Below, one piece after another: positions 22,851 through 30,237 of a stretch of 34,033 bases of DNA; position 1 is the first letter of the stretch, and the number at the start of each line of letters is the position of its first letter. Source of the stretch: CAZWRV01 sp964636325 (lineage in GTDB: Bacteria; Verrucomicrobiota; Lentisphaeria; Victivallales; GWF2-50-93); assembly GCA_964636325.1 (NCBI GenBank), contig CAZWRV010000067.1, positions 1 through 34,033 on the forward strand, read 5' to 3'. The notes beneath the pieces are model-generated. The model saw only the letters and a list, made by a program, of their open reading frames with translations. It was not told the DNA's origin and made no database searches. The position numbers and the translations under genes are program-made.

Positions 22851-23402
22851 TTAATCCTCGTTCCGCGGGTTTCCAGGCCCTTTTTTGTTTTTCTGCCACT
22901 TCCGCTTCCTTTCTCCGTCCTGCACGCCGCCTTCCTCCTCGCCGTCGTCAGTTCCGGCCGCCTTCTTGAGGTTGGGCCCGGCGTCCTCGATCTTGTCCAC
23001 GTCGAGGTAATAGCGGGGGAGCATGTTTCTTGCGGGTTCGATCCTGAACTTCTCGACCCTGCCGTAGGCCTTGATCTTGATGCTCTTGTTCTGCGGCAGC
23101 TTTGAGACCATCTCGTTGACGGCGTCGCTCTTCTTGAGCATTAGGGGGAAGCTCAGCGGGACGACTTCGAGCAGGAAGTAGCTTCCGGGCTTGAACCCCG
23201 ACTTCTCGATGTATTCGGGGAAGGTTGTCAAGTATCTTATGTAGTCGGTGGTGATGCAGATATTCTTGTTCTTGAAGTCCTCGGGCATGGCCTTGATGGC
23301 TGAAAGCTCGACCTCCATGTAGGGATTCTTCTCGGTGCTCTCGGCCGCCGCGAGCACGGCGGCGGCTACGGCGAACAGGAGAAGGACGGGGATTTTTTTC
23401 AT
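22851..23402 (-). CDS. Exported small protein with OB-fold-like domain
   Basis: A 183-residue secreted protein with a clear signal peptide (MKKIPVLLLFAVAAAVLAAA). Residues ~25-140 are beta-rich: FKNKNICITTDYIRYLTTF, then GSYFLLEVVPLSFPLML, SIKIKAYGRVEKF and PRYYLDVDKIED. The 'altered function ... feature' strand order resembles nucleic-acid-free OB-like periplasmic domains. The tail is highly charged (Glu then Lys/Arg/Asn) and probably disordered. ATG 23402 is selected for the signal peptide; an ATG 15 codons earlier is in frame. No function is known. It lies between the SH3b and ankyrin genes on the same strand, all three exported. Confidence 0.75.
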   Translation of the reverse strand: MKKIPVLLLFAVAAAVLAAAESTEKNPYMEVELSAIKAMPEDFKNKNICITTDYIRYLTTFPEYIEKSGFKPGSYFLLEVVPLSFPLMLKKSDAVNEMVSKLPQNKSIKIKAYGRVEKFRIEPARNMLPRYYLDVDKIEDAGPNLKKAAGTDDGEEEGGVQDGERKRKWQKNKKGPGNPRNED

Positions 23403-23476
23403 ATTAAACGCTCCGGATTCGGTCAATAATGAAAACGTCCGCACCATGAAATTATTGCATCCCTGAAGTTGGAGCT

Positions 23477-24337
23477 TCACCAAAGGGGCGTTACGGTGTC
23501 GACCTCGATGAGCGGGCGCTTCCATCCGCGGATCCAGCGCTCCTTGCCGGAGACCTGGATCTTCTGGTTCTCCCAGAGCTTCAGGTTGAGCTTCGAACTC
23601 CTGACGTAGCAGACGGGCGCGAATACGCCGTTGGACTTCATCGCCAGGGCGTAGGACACGGACTCGACGCCTGATTCCACAGGGACCAGAAATCCGTCCT
23701 GCGTCACATTCTTCATGGGCCTGTCGTCGAAAGGGAGGTCGTCCGCCTTCGCAGAAGCCTTGGCTTCCGCGCCGTCGGCCTTTTTTTCGGACTCGGAGGC
23801 GGGGGCGGCCTGGGCTCCGGGCTTGTCGGGGATCTTGTCGGCCCCCTCGGCCATGACAAAGTCGGCGGAAATCCATGCCGAGAGGCTTTCCAGGGGCTTG
23901 ATGCGGACCCAGTTCCCGCCGCTTTTCTGGAGGACTTCGACCTTCTGCCCCTTCTTTGCCGAGCCGGAGTAGGAAGAATATTCGATTCCGGGCCCCGATC
24001 TGAGCGGGGTCTCCTTGACGACCGTATCCCCTTCGATCGAAGATGCGCCGATCCAGACGGACGAATTCTCCGGGGCGGCGATCTCGTACCAGTTCCCCGA
24101 CTTTCCAAGTATCTTCACCTTGTCGCCCTTCTTCAGCGTGGCGACGACGGTGTCGGGCTTGTCCAGGCCGGGCCTTATCCTGACGTTGAGCTTCGAGGAG
24201 ACGACAGTCCCCTCATGGGTCTGGACGTTCTCGCCGCGGAGCACGGGCGCGAGGGCGGGCGAGCTTGCCATGGAAAGAACGAGCAGCCCGAGGATCGACA
24301 AGCGTTCAGTCCGTAATGTGAGCCTGAAGATAAACAT
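23477..24337 (-). CDS. Exported protein with two bacterial SH3 domains
   Basis: A 286-residue secreted protein. ATG 24337 gives a signal peptide of about 30 residues (hydrophobic core LSILGLLVLSMASSPALA). Two SH3b domains follow: the first (residues ~42-100) contains SSKLNVRIRPG and KKGDKVKILGKSGNWYEI, the second (~105-165) contains TPLRSGPG and KKGQKVEVLQKSGGNWVRI. After an Ala/Lys/Asp-rich linker comes a C-terminal beta domain (~210-286) ending KIQVSGKERWIRGWKRPLIEVD, which echoes the OB-like strand pattern of the next gene. SH3b domains often bind peptidoglycan or peptides. The frame stays open to a TTG at 24403 that would overlap the preceding gene. Confidence 0.87.
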   Translation of the reverse strand: MFIFRLTLRTERLSILGLLVLSMASSPALAPVLRGENVQTHEGTVVSSKLNVRIRPGLDKPDTVVATLKKGDKVKILGKSGNWYEIAAPENSSVWIGASSIEGDTVVKETPLRSGPGIEYSSYSGSAKKGQKVEVLQKSGGNWVRIKPLESLSAWISADFVMAEGADKIPDKPGAQAAPASESEKKADGAEAKASAKADDLPFDDRPMKNVTQDGFLVPVESGVESVSYALAMKSNGVFAPVCYVRSSKLNLKLWENQKIQVSGKERWIRGWKRPLIEVDTVTPLW

Positions 24338-24380
24338 CGGTGGCCGACAATCAGAGATTTGTCCCAATATCCATAAAATA

Positions 24381-26225
24381 TCACTGTGTCCCGTCTTTTT
24401 CAACGCCTCCGACCTCGTATAGGTTCCCGGCCAGCTTCCTGCAGTGGATCTCCAAGTCCCTGAAGAAGGCGAAACGGCCGTAGTAGTTGTAGTTCAGCGA
24501 GTCGCGGCGGAGGCAAATGTATCGGAGGTTCCTCCGCACCAGCTCCGCGCGGACTTCATCCCCCGAGAGCCTTTCGTCGAACATGAAGCCGAGCTCCGGG
24601 CTCCAGACGACCACCGGCCTGATCCTCGCGCCGGGTGTGCCGGAGAGGACAGTGTTGAAGACGGGGTTGTCGGTTATCAGCGCCGATCCTTCCGGGAGGA
24701 TTTCGTTGTATCCGAGTATCTCGCCGCTGAAGTCGTAGCGGCCGGAGAAACCCGCGTAATACCAGTCCTTCAGCGGCAGCTTTGTAACAGCGAAGGGCAC
24801 AATCAGATCCTGGACGCATGCCGCGGACGCGGCGGAGAAGAGGGCCGCGCATGCCGCAGTCCTGCGCAGCCTGCCCGCCGCGAATTCCGCAATCAGGCAT
24901 CCGGCAAGGGCGGAGAGCGGCGGAAGCGCAGGCGCCAGGACGCGCATCGAATGGAATATCCCGCCGGGAGTGTAGCCGATCGAATACATGCACAGCAGGG
25001 CGATCACCAGGCATCCGGCCAGCATGTATCCGTGCCTCCTGAAGTGGATGATCGCAGCGGCGCCCCCGACAATGACGCTCAGCGGTGCCGTACAGAGAAG
25101 CGAAACCGCGATCTGGCCCAGCTTCACGGCGGTGTCCGTTCGGAGCGAGAGGCTTTCTGCATAGGCCTTCAGTATCCCCACATGGACGGGGTTGACGTGG
25201 AAGAGGCCGAGGATGTCGTGGCTGTAGAGCGGGTTGCCGGCGAGCGCCCAGGTCCTGACATACCACGCCGACGAGAATGCGAGCGACGTCGCCATGTAGA
25301 TCAGTATCTGCCTCATTGACAGACCCTTCCATATTGCGGCGGCAAGCCCGCAGAATATGAGCGCTGGTCCGTATTCCCGCGAAAGCGCGCCCAGGGCAGC
25401 GGCGAATCCGGCGAGCATCGGCGGCCCGGGATCGCGCCCGTCCCCGCATTCCATGACGAAGCGGAAGATTCCGGAGAGGGACAGCGCGAGCAGCCCGCTC
25501 TCCTGCCCCGATGCGACGGCGCAGAAGAACAGCGTCGACGAGGAAAGGACAAGCATTCCGAAAAGGCCCGCGTCGGCGCCGCCGGAAAGCAGGGACGCCA
25601 TCCTCCTGCAGGCGAGCAGCAGAAGGCAGTATTGAAGCATGAGCGGGAACAATATCAGGGAAGGCGCGCAACTGCCGAAGGACTCGTATACCCAGAAGTA
25701 GACGAACGACACCATCGGGGGAAGGCCGTCCGGATACATATAGACCCGGTAGTCCTCGGCCGTCACCGGCGGATAGAATGAAAAATCTCCCGTCTCGAAT
25801 ATCTTGACCGCGAGAAAGTCCCACCTGAACAGCTGATCCCCCGGCGCATAGCCGAAGGGCTGCGTGTAGGTCCGGACCGCCAGGATGGCCGCGGAGACGG
25901 CGACCGGAATCAGCCATGGCAGCTCCTTGAGCTGAATACCGGGTTCGAAAGGCGAGACTGCGGCGCAGCGCCTGCCGCGTTCGCGGAAAGCCAGCCAGGC
26001 AAGCGGCAGCGACACTGCCGCGAGCCCGGCAAAGACGGATGTGAAAGTTACCGGGACACCGAATGTCTGTATAACGAGGATGACGTGGAACAGGATGACC
26101 GGCGAAACTATGAACGTCGGAAGGATGTCCTCCCTGCATCCGAGCAGCTTCGCGACAAGGAATCCGGGGATGACGAAGCCGAAGGCCATGCCCCCGAGCA
26201 GCCTGGCAATGTCAAGCAGATCCAT
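24381..26225 (-). CDS. Polytopic membrane protein, GT-C glycosyltransferase-like
   Basis: A 614-residue integral membrane protein with about 12-13 spans and a soluble C-terminal domain (~490-614). A GDQLFRWDFLAVKIF segment in the first large loop has the acidic-residue placement of GT-C enzymes, which transfer sugars from polyprenyl phosphate donors. ALSREYGPALIFCGL and GNPLYSHDILG are typical of ArnT/PMT-like cores. The C-terminal domain (SALITDNPVFNTVLSG and RYICLRRDSL) is as expected for the periplasmic part. ATG 26225 overlaps the preceding gene by 14 bp; ATG 26252 is an alternative. The overlap points to translational coupling with the neighbouring membrane protein. Donor and acceptor are unknown. 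Confidence 0.8.
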   Translation of the reverse strand: MDLLDIARLLGGMAFGFVIPGFLVAKLLGCREDILPTFIVSPVILFHVILVIQTFGVPVTFTSVFAGLAAVSLPLAWLAFRERGRRCAAVSPFEPGIQLKELPWLIPVAVSAAILAVRTYTQPFGYAPGDQLFRWDFLAVKIFETGDFSFYPPVTAEDYRVYMYPDGLPPMVSFVYFWVYESFGSCAPSLILFPLMLQYCLLLLACRRMASLLSGGADAGLFGMLVLSSSTLFFCAVASGQESGLLALSLSGIFRFVMECGDGRDPGPPMLAGFAAALGALSREYGPALIFCGLAAAIWKGLSMRQILIYMATSLAFSSAWYVRTWALAGNPLYSHDILGLFHVNPVHVGILKAYAESLSLRTDTAVKLGQIAVSLLCTAPLSVIVGGAAAIIHFRRHGYMLAGCLVIALLCMYSIGYTPGGIFHSMRVLAPALPPLSALAGCLIAEFAAGRLRRTAACAALFSAASAACVQDLIVPFAVTKLPLKDWYYAGFSGRYDFSGEILGYNEILPEGSALITDNPVFNTVLSGTPGARIRPVVVWSPELGFMFDERLSGDEVRAELVRRNLRYICLRRDSLNYNYYGRFAFFRDLEIHCRKLAGNLYEVGGVEKDGTQ

Positions 26226-27975
26226 CCCGCACGGCCCCTTTCTTCCTCTCATGGGCGGCGAAGCAGGCGAATGCCGCCAGCCCCAGGACTATCAGCGTGT
26301 TCCGCAGGCGCCATCCCGGCGGGCCTTCGTAGTAGAATTCGAGGACATGGTTTTCTCCGCGCGGCACGGCGACCTGCATCCTGCCGTCGGGCAGAAGATT
26401 TTGTCTCAATGCCTCGTCGCCCAGCCCGGCATCGTCCAGAAGCACTTTCCAACCCGGCAGGTAGAGCTGGTTCACGACGAGCATCAAATCCGTGGCGCAG
26501 CTTATCCTGAACCTGCCCCTGAAGTTCGAGCTGTCCGGAAACTCCTCGATGCGGCAGCCGGGACGGTCCACTTCGACCATGGGCCTGGCTCCCCTCGGGC
26601 CGGAGAACTGGACTTTAGCGGTCCTGGGCAGCATCTCGTTGGCCGAGGCGAAGGGGTTGACATAGACGAGCCTGTTGCCCAGGATATTGCCGAGCGTCCT
26701 GCCGAAATCCCTGTCCGCCTTGAAGTCGAACTGCTCCCGGTACCAGGCCAGGGCGAACAGGATGCATACGGCGTAGACGGCATATATGCCGCGTCTGATC
26801 CAGGGTTTTGCGTCTGCGCCTTGGCAGATGGAGCCGATCCCGCAGATGCATATCGCCTGCAGCAGGGCAGCGATGGAGAGGAGCCTCCATGGGAACTGCA
26901 CGCACCTGAGCAGTTCGAGGCTCCTCCAGAAGAAAAGGAACGGCGGCAGCATCAGGAGGATGCACACGGCATATGCGGCGAAAGAGGCGAGGATCAGCCT
27001 GTTCCGCCTCCCGAGGAACGCCCCGGCCAGCGCGAGGATGAAGTGCGGGAGTCCGAGCTGGAACGACATGCCGTCCGACCCGGACCCCTTCTCCGAGCCG
27101 CCGAAGTCCCAGAAGCGCGAAAAGAGCTGCGAAGGATATACCGCATGGTCGCCGATGTCGAAGTAGCCGCCAAGAGCCCATTCGTAATGGACGTATTTCT
27201 TCATGGTGAACGCGGTCAGCCAGTAGGGCGAGCTCAGCAGCACCGACATCGCAACCGAAACTGCAAGCCATTTGAAAAAAACCTTCCTCCCGCCGCCGGG
27301 GATGTCAATCGAGATCACGGCGCCCGCGAAAAGCAGGAACGGGAAAAGGAATATCGTCGTCGCCGGATGCGCCGTCACTACTGCCGCGAGCGCCAGGATC
27401 AGTCCGGCCGAGACATGCTCCATCCCCGCCGTCCGCCCGGAACACGCCCGCCGCTTCAGCGCAAGGAGCAGGAATATCGGCCATGGCAGAAGCATGATTG
27501 ACGCAAGCTCGCTCAGGTCGCCCCTCACGTAAAGGTTCACATATAGGTAAGGCGTGATCAGGAAGAACAGCGACGCGAAGAGCGCGCACGCCCTCCCGCA
27601 AATCTGCCGGGCCATCAGGTAGGCGCCGGCGCCGCCGGCCAGGAAAAGGAATGCGACCGCCATGAACAGCGCGGTCTTCAGCGAGGACGTGAAGAGCGAG
27701 AAGAAAAGGCACACGTAGAAGAAGAGCGGCTGGTAGAATACAAAGGTCGGATAGCCGTAGCCGCCGTATAAGTCCGGCAGCCAGCGCGGATAGAGCGTCC
27801 CGCTCCAGAACGCCTCCTGGAAATATTTGAAAAGGCAGAAATACCTGAAGTGGTCGTGCGTCTGCGGCCAGCCCTCCTGCAGCAAGAGCCTGTGCAGGAT
27901 CAGGGCGACCGCGGCGGCGATCATCGCCAGGCATCCCGCATCCCTTATCCTCTCATGCTCAAGCAGATTTTTCAA
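26212..27975 (-). CDS. Polytopic membrane protein of the PTPS-related (PF10131-like)/YfhO-like group
   Basis: A 587-residue membrane protein with about 11-12 spans and a C-terminal periplasmic beta domain. The N-terminal block THDHFRYFCLFKYFQEAFW, then YPRWLPDLYGGYGYPTF, is the hallmark of the membrane family annotated as 6-pyruvoyl-tetrahydropterin synthase-related, which is GT-C-like. The C-terminal region (LMLVVNQLYLPGWKVLLDD, then NHVLEFYYEGP) matches the YfhO-type beta domain that follows the membrane part. It overlaps the second GT-C-like gene by 14 bp, suggesting that they act together, perhaps in glycosylating a surface polymer. The biochemical role of PF10131-type proteins is not established. 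Confidence 0.85.
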   Translation of the reverse strand: MKNLLEHERIRDAGCLAMIAAAVALILHRLLLQEGWPQTHDHFRYFCLFKYFQEAFWSGTLYPRWLPDLYGGYGYPTFVFYQPLFFYVCLFFSLFTSSLKTALFMAVAFLFLAGGAGAYLMARQICGRACALFASLFFLITPYLYVNLYVRGDLSELASIMLLPWPIFLLLALKRRACSGRTAGMEHVSAGLILALAAVVTAHPATTIFLFPFLLFAGAVISIDIPGGGRKVFFKWLAVSVAMSVLLSSPYWLTAFTMKKYVHYEWALGGYFDIGDHAVYPSQLFSRFWDFGGSEKGSGSDGMSFQLGLPHFILALAGAFLGRRNRLILASFAAYAVCILLMLPPFLFFWRSLELLRCVQFPWRLLSIAALLQAICICGIGSICQGADAKPWIRRGIYAVYAVCILFALAWYREQFDFKADRDFGRTLGNILGNRLVYVNPFASANEMLPRTAKVQFSGPRGARPMVEVDRPGCRIEEFPDSSNFRGRFRISCATDLMLVVNQLYLPGWKVLLDDAGLGDEALRQNLLPDGRMQVAVPRGENHVLEFYYEGPPGWRLRNTLIVLGLAAFACFAAHERKKGAVRDGSA

Positions 27976-28316
27976 TATGCGCCCCGTCAGATGCTTCGAT
28001 TACAGAAACATTAACCCGAAAGACGGGACATTCAACAGAGCGCAGTGTCCGGAAAGATGTCAAGTCATTCGCCGCCCCTGGCGTGGCCAGTGTGTCGCCC
28101 ACTAAATCCGTTGGATTAAATTATGCCTTTTTTCGATGCGGGTTTGGCTTGACGGGAATAAGGCGATACAGAGGTATCGTCGTTTCCCGGCAGGACAAAG
28201 GCCGCGCGGAAAGAGGCATAACCGCTTTGCGGCGTGAGCCTTTTAGCGTTCAGCCCATCCGTTTGAGCTCGACGATGGCTTTGCATCGCCTCCGCTCAAC
28301 CAAATGGACTGACCAT
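27976..28316. other. 341 bp spacer with decayed repeats and a nested hairpin
   Basis: No credible gene is seen. The segment ~28140-28250 resembles, in reverse complement, the interior of the MITE-like element at 4868-4945 (both contain GCTC then CGCCGCAA-GCGGTT, then CTCTTT/GTCTTT, and CGATACCTC). Farther on, CCATCCGTTTGAGC (about 28255-28268) pairs imperfectly with GCTCAACCAAATGG (about 28295-28308) and encloses an inner CGATG/CATCG stem. This lies just past the end of the AraC gene and could terminate it. Confidence 0.5.
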
Positions 28317-29204
28317 CTAAAATGCTTCACGTTTAATCTCAACGTATTTATTGGGCGATACACTTGAGGGGCTGGTTCCGAAGTGTTTTTTGAAGAGCCG
28401 GCTGAAATAGAGCTGATCCTTGAAGCCCAGCCTTTCGCATACGTCCTTGATGAATGGCCGTTCCGACTCGAGCATGAGCTTCGCCTGTTCCAGCTTTTTC
28501 CGGAGGATGTAGCGGTGAACGGGCATCCCGGCATGCCTCCTGAAGACGGAGTTCAGATGCCCGGGCGAATAATGGAATATGGACGAAAGCTTCTTCAGTG
28601 ATAGATCCTCCGTCGAATAATTCCGCTCTATGTAGCTCCGCACCTGCTCGGCCAGCCCCGCGGACTTGTCCGGGCCCTGGCTGCATATCTCCTGGAAATT
28701 GTTGATGATGTAAAATATGATTTCCATGAGCAGTATCTGGAATCGGCTTTTCATGAGCGGGGGCGGCTCCGGCCCGAGGCCGCAGCATGTCTCCCACATC
28801 TGCCCGGTGAACGGCGTCCTGGCCGAGAGCCTGCGGCTGTCTATGTAGTATCCCCTGGAGGGGTCATGGCAGGTGGCATGGACGTTCAGCGACTGCGAAT
28901 GGAACACGAGCCACATTATCCTGTACGGGCTGCGCCGGTCCGCGCGCCTCTCGCAGTGGAGAGTGCCTGGGAGGAAGACCCATGTCTCACCACCTGGGAA
29001 ACGTCGCCAGCGGCCGGAAACAAACACCTCCGCCGCGCCGCCGGCAAGGTAGATGCATTCCACGGTCCTGTGGCTGTGCGGCTCGTAGAGGAGGCGCGCC
29101 CCTTCGCGGGCATCCGCCGCACGCACCGCCGGCTCGGGCGGGAGAAACGATAAGCTCCCGCGTCCGAGCGAAGCGAGCATTTCCTCGAATTTTTCCCTGT
29201 TCAT
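28317..29204 (-). CDS. AraC-family transcriptional regulator with cupin-like sensor domain
   Basis: A 295-residue regulator. Residues ~15-165 form a cupin-like sugar-sensing domain (HSHRTVECIYLAGG, then PGGETWVFLPGTLHCER). Residues ~190-290 contain the two helix-turn-helix units: DLSLKKLSSIFHYSPGHLNSVFRRHAG and IKDVCERLGFKDQLYFSRLFKKHFGTSP. The second helix pair is complete. After GTSP the usual arginine-rich ending is replaced by SSVSPNKYVEIKREAF. It follows the zinc-ribbon gene by 7 bp. Such regulators often control sugar catabolism genes; the sulfatase cluster at the other end of the window is a possible target but no operator was identified. Confidence 0.93.
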   Translation of the reverse strand: MNREKFEEMLASLGRGSLSFLPPEPAVRAADAREGARLLYEPHSHRTVECIYLAGGAAEVFVSGRWRRFPGGETWVFLPGTLHCERRADRRSPYRIMWLVFHSQSLNVHATCHDPSRGYYIDSRRLSARTPFTGQMWETCCGLGPEPPPLMKSRFQILLMEIIFYIINNFQEICSQGPDKSAGLAEQVRSYIERNYSTEDLSLKKLSSIFHYSPGHLNSVFRRHAGMPVHRYILRKKLEQAKLMLESERPFIKDVCERLGFKDQLYFSRLFKKHFGTSPSSVSPNKYVEIKREAF

Positions 29205-29211
29205 AACTGTT

Positions 29212-29661
29212 TCAGAGCAACGAGAAAAGTATCGCGCTCCAGATGATCGTCCCGGCCAGGCCGGTTATGATCCCGGCTATCGCCGCCCCTTTCCCCCTCT
29301 TGCAAAGCGAATTCGATATTACCAGCTCCGCGCTCAGCCCAAGAATGAGCGCAGGTATGCTCAGGATTCCGAAGAACACAATCCCCAGTATACCGCAGGC
29401 CAGCGACAGTTTCGAAATCAGGCACATGTCCTCGGTGCGCACCTTCTTCGGCGGCGGTCTTTCGCCTGAAAAGCTGAAGGTCCTGTGGACTCCGCCCCCG
29501 CCGTATCCAGCGTAGACCGGCGCGGGATTCACCGTCGTCGGTCCGGCGGACGAAAGATAGGGCGGGAAATGGTATTTCTTCCCGCACCTGCACGCGTAGT
29601 CCCCCGGCGCCTCTACCGAATACTGCCTGTAGCAGTAGGGACATGTGTAGATATGGCTCAT
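29212..29661 (-). CDS. Zinc-ribbon membrane protein, DUF4190-like
   Basis: A 149-residue protein. A small zinc ribbon at the N-terminus (C7, C10, C24, C26: CPYC and CRC) is followed by a Pro/Gly/Tyr-rich linker and two hydrophobic spans (~89-112 and ~123-147) separated by SNSLCKRGKGAAIAG, the spacing of DUF4190-type membrane proteins. ATG 29661 is preferred to an upstream ATG at 29691, because the zinc ribbon starts immediately and AAGGAAG lies before it. The zinc ribbon resembles that of the kinase at 18654-21158 in style. It is translated just before the AraC gene. Function unknown. Confidence 0.75.
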   Translation of the reverse strand: MSHIYTCPYCYRQYSVEAPGDYACRCGKKYHFPPYLSSAGPTTVNPAPVYAGYGGGGVHRTFSFSGERPPPKKVRTEDMCLISKLSLACGILGIVFFGILSIPALILGLSAELVISNSLCKRGKGAAIAGIITGLAGTIIWSAILFSLL

Positions 29662-29765
29662 TCCGGCTTCCTTCCGTCTGCGGCAAAACAATATGCCGCC
29701 CGGTATTAGCAGGAAGCATGCCAGACGCCCTGGGGAAATCCCGCTGGCAGAGCAAGAAATCCATG

Positions 29766-30077
29766 CTATGTCTCGACGATTGTAACCCCGTCCCCTTCGG
29801 GCAGGCCGAGCGACTCGCCTGTCTTCAATGAGACGACCAGCGGATTCTGCCGGAGGAAATTCCTCACGACCGCCCTCAGCGTGCCGGAACCTTTGCCATG
29901 GATAACCATAAGCGTGCAGTTCCTGTGCAGGGAGATCAGATTCTTGAGCCGGAATACCGCCTCGTCGCCGGTCGCGCCGTGCAGATCGATTCTCTGGTCG
30001 TAGTAGACGACCTCGCCGGCCCTCCTCCTGCGCCCCAGCGACTCCGGATGCCTGTATGTCTTGCGCGATCTTCTCAT
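29766..30077 (-). CDS. Stand-alone Smr-domain protein
   Basis: A 103-residue protein consisting mainly of a Smr domain, the fold of the MutS2 C-terminus and of small stand-alone nucleases. The two signature segments are IDLHGATGDEAV and MVIHGKGSGTLRAVVRNFL, corresponding to the LDLHG and HGxG motifs implicated in nucleic-acid cleavage or binding. A short arginine-rich N-terminus (MRRSRKTYRHPESLGRRRR) could contact RNA or DNA. ATG 30077 is chosen; it has no clear Shine-Dalgarno, and an in-frame ATG at 30128 is possible. Stand-alone Smr proteins such as SmrB act on collided ribosomes in some bacteria; whether this one does is unknown. Confidence 0.88.
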   Translation of the reverse strand: MRRSRKTYRHPESLGRRRRAGEVVYYDQRIDLHGATGDEAVFRLKNLISLHRNCTLMVIHGKGSGTLRAVVRNFLRQNPLVVSLKTGESLGLPEGDGVTIVET

Positions 30078-30157
30078 GACTAAAAGAAACAGCACCTCCG
30101 CGGAATTCGCAAGTTCAGGAACATACATATAGATTAAAAAATGCCGGTTACCGTTTG

Positions 30158-30202
30158 CCGGATATTGTTTGACAATCGGCAGGTACCGGCGGTTTCGAGA
30201 GG
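30158..30202. repeat. Left flanking direct repeat of the receptor-kinase gene
   Basis: This ~45 bp stretch and 33875-33920 share the ordered blocks CCGGATA, TGTT, GAC, TCGGCAG, TA, CGGC, GT and CGA-AGG with scattered substitutions, in direct orientation. They bracket the 30238-33840 gene on both sides. Confidence 0.7.
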
Positions 30203-30237
30203 GATCGATAGGTTAGGTTTCGGAGGCCGTACGCCAG

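Noticed and set aside
26041..27501. 486-codon open frame on the + strand
   Set aside because: Antisense to the two membrane proteins; composition rich in Arg/Glu/Pro as expected of an antisense of hydrophobic codons.
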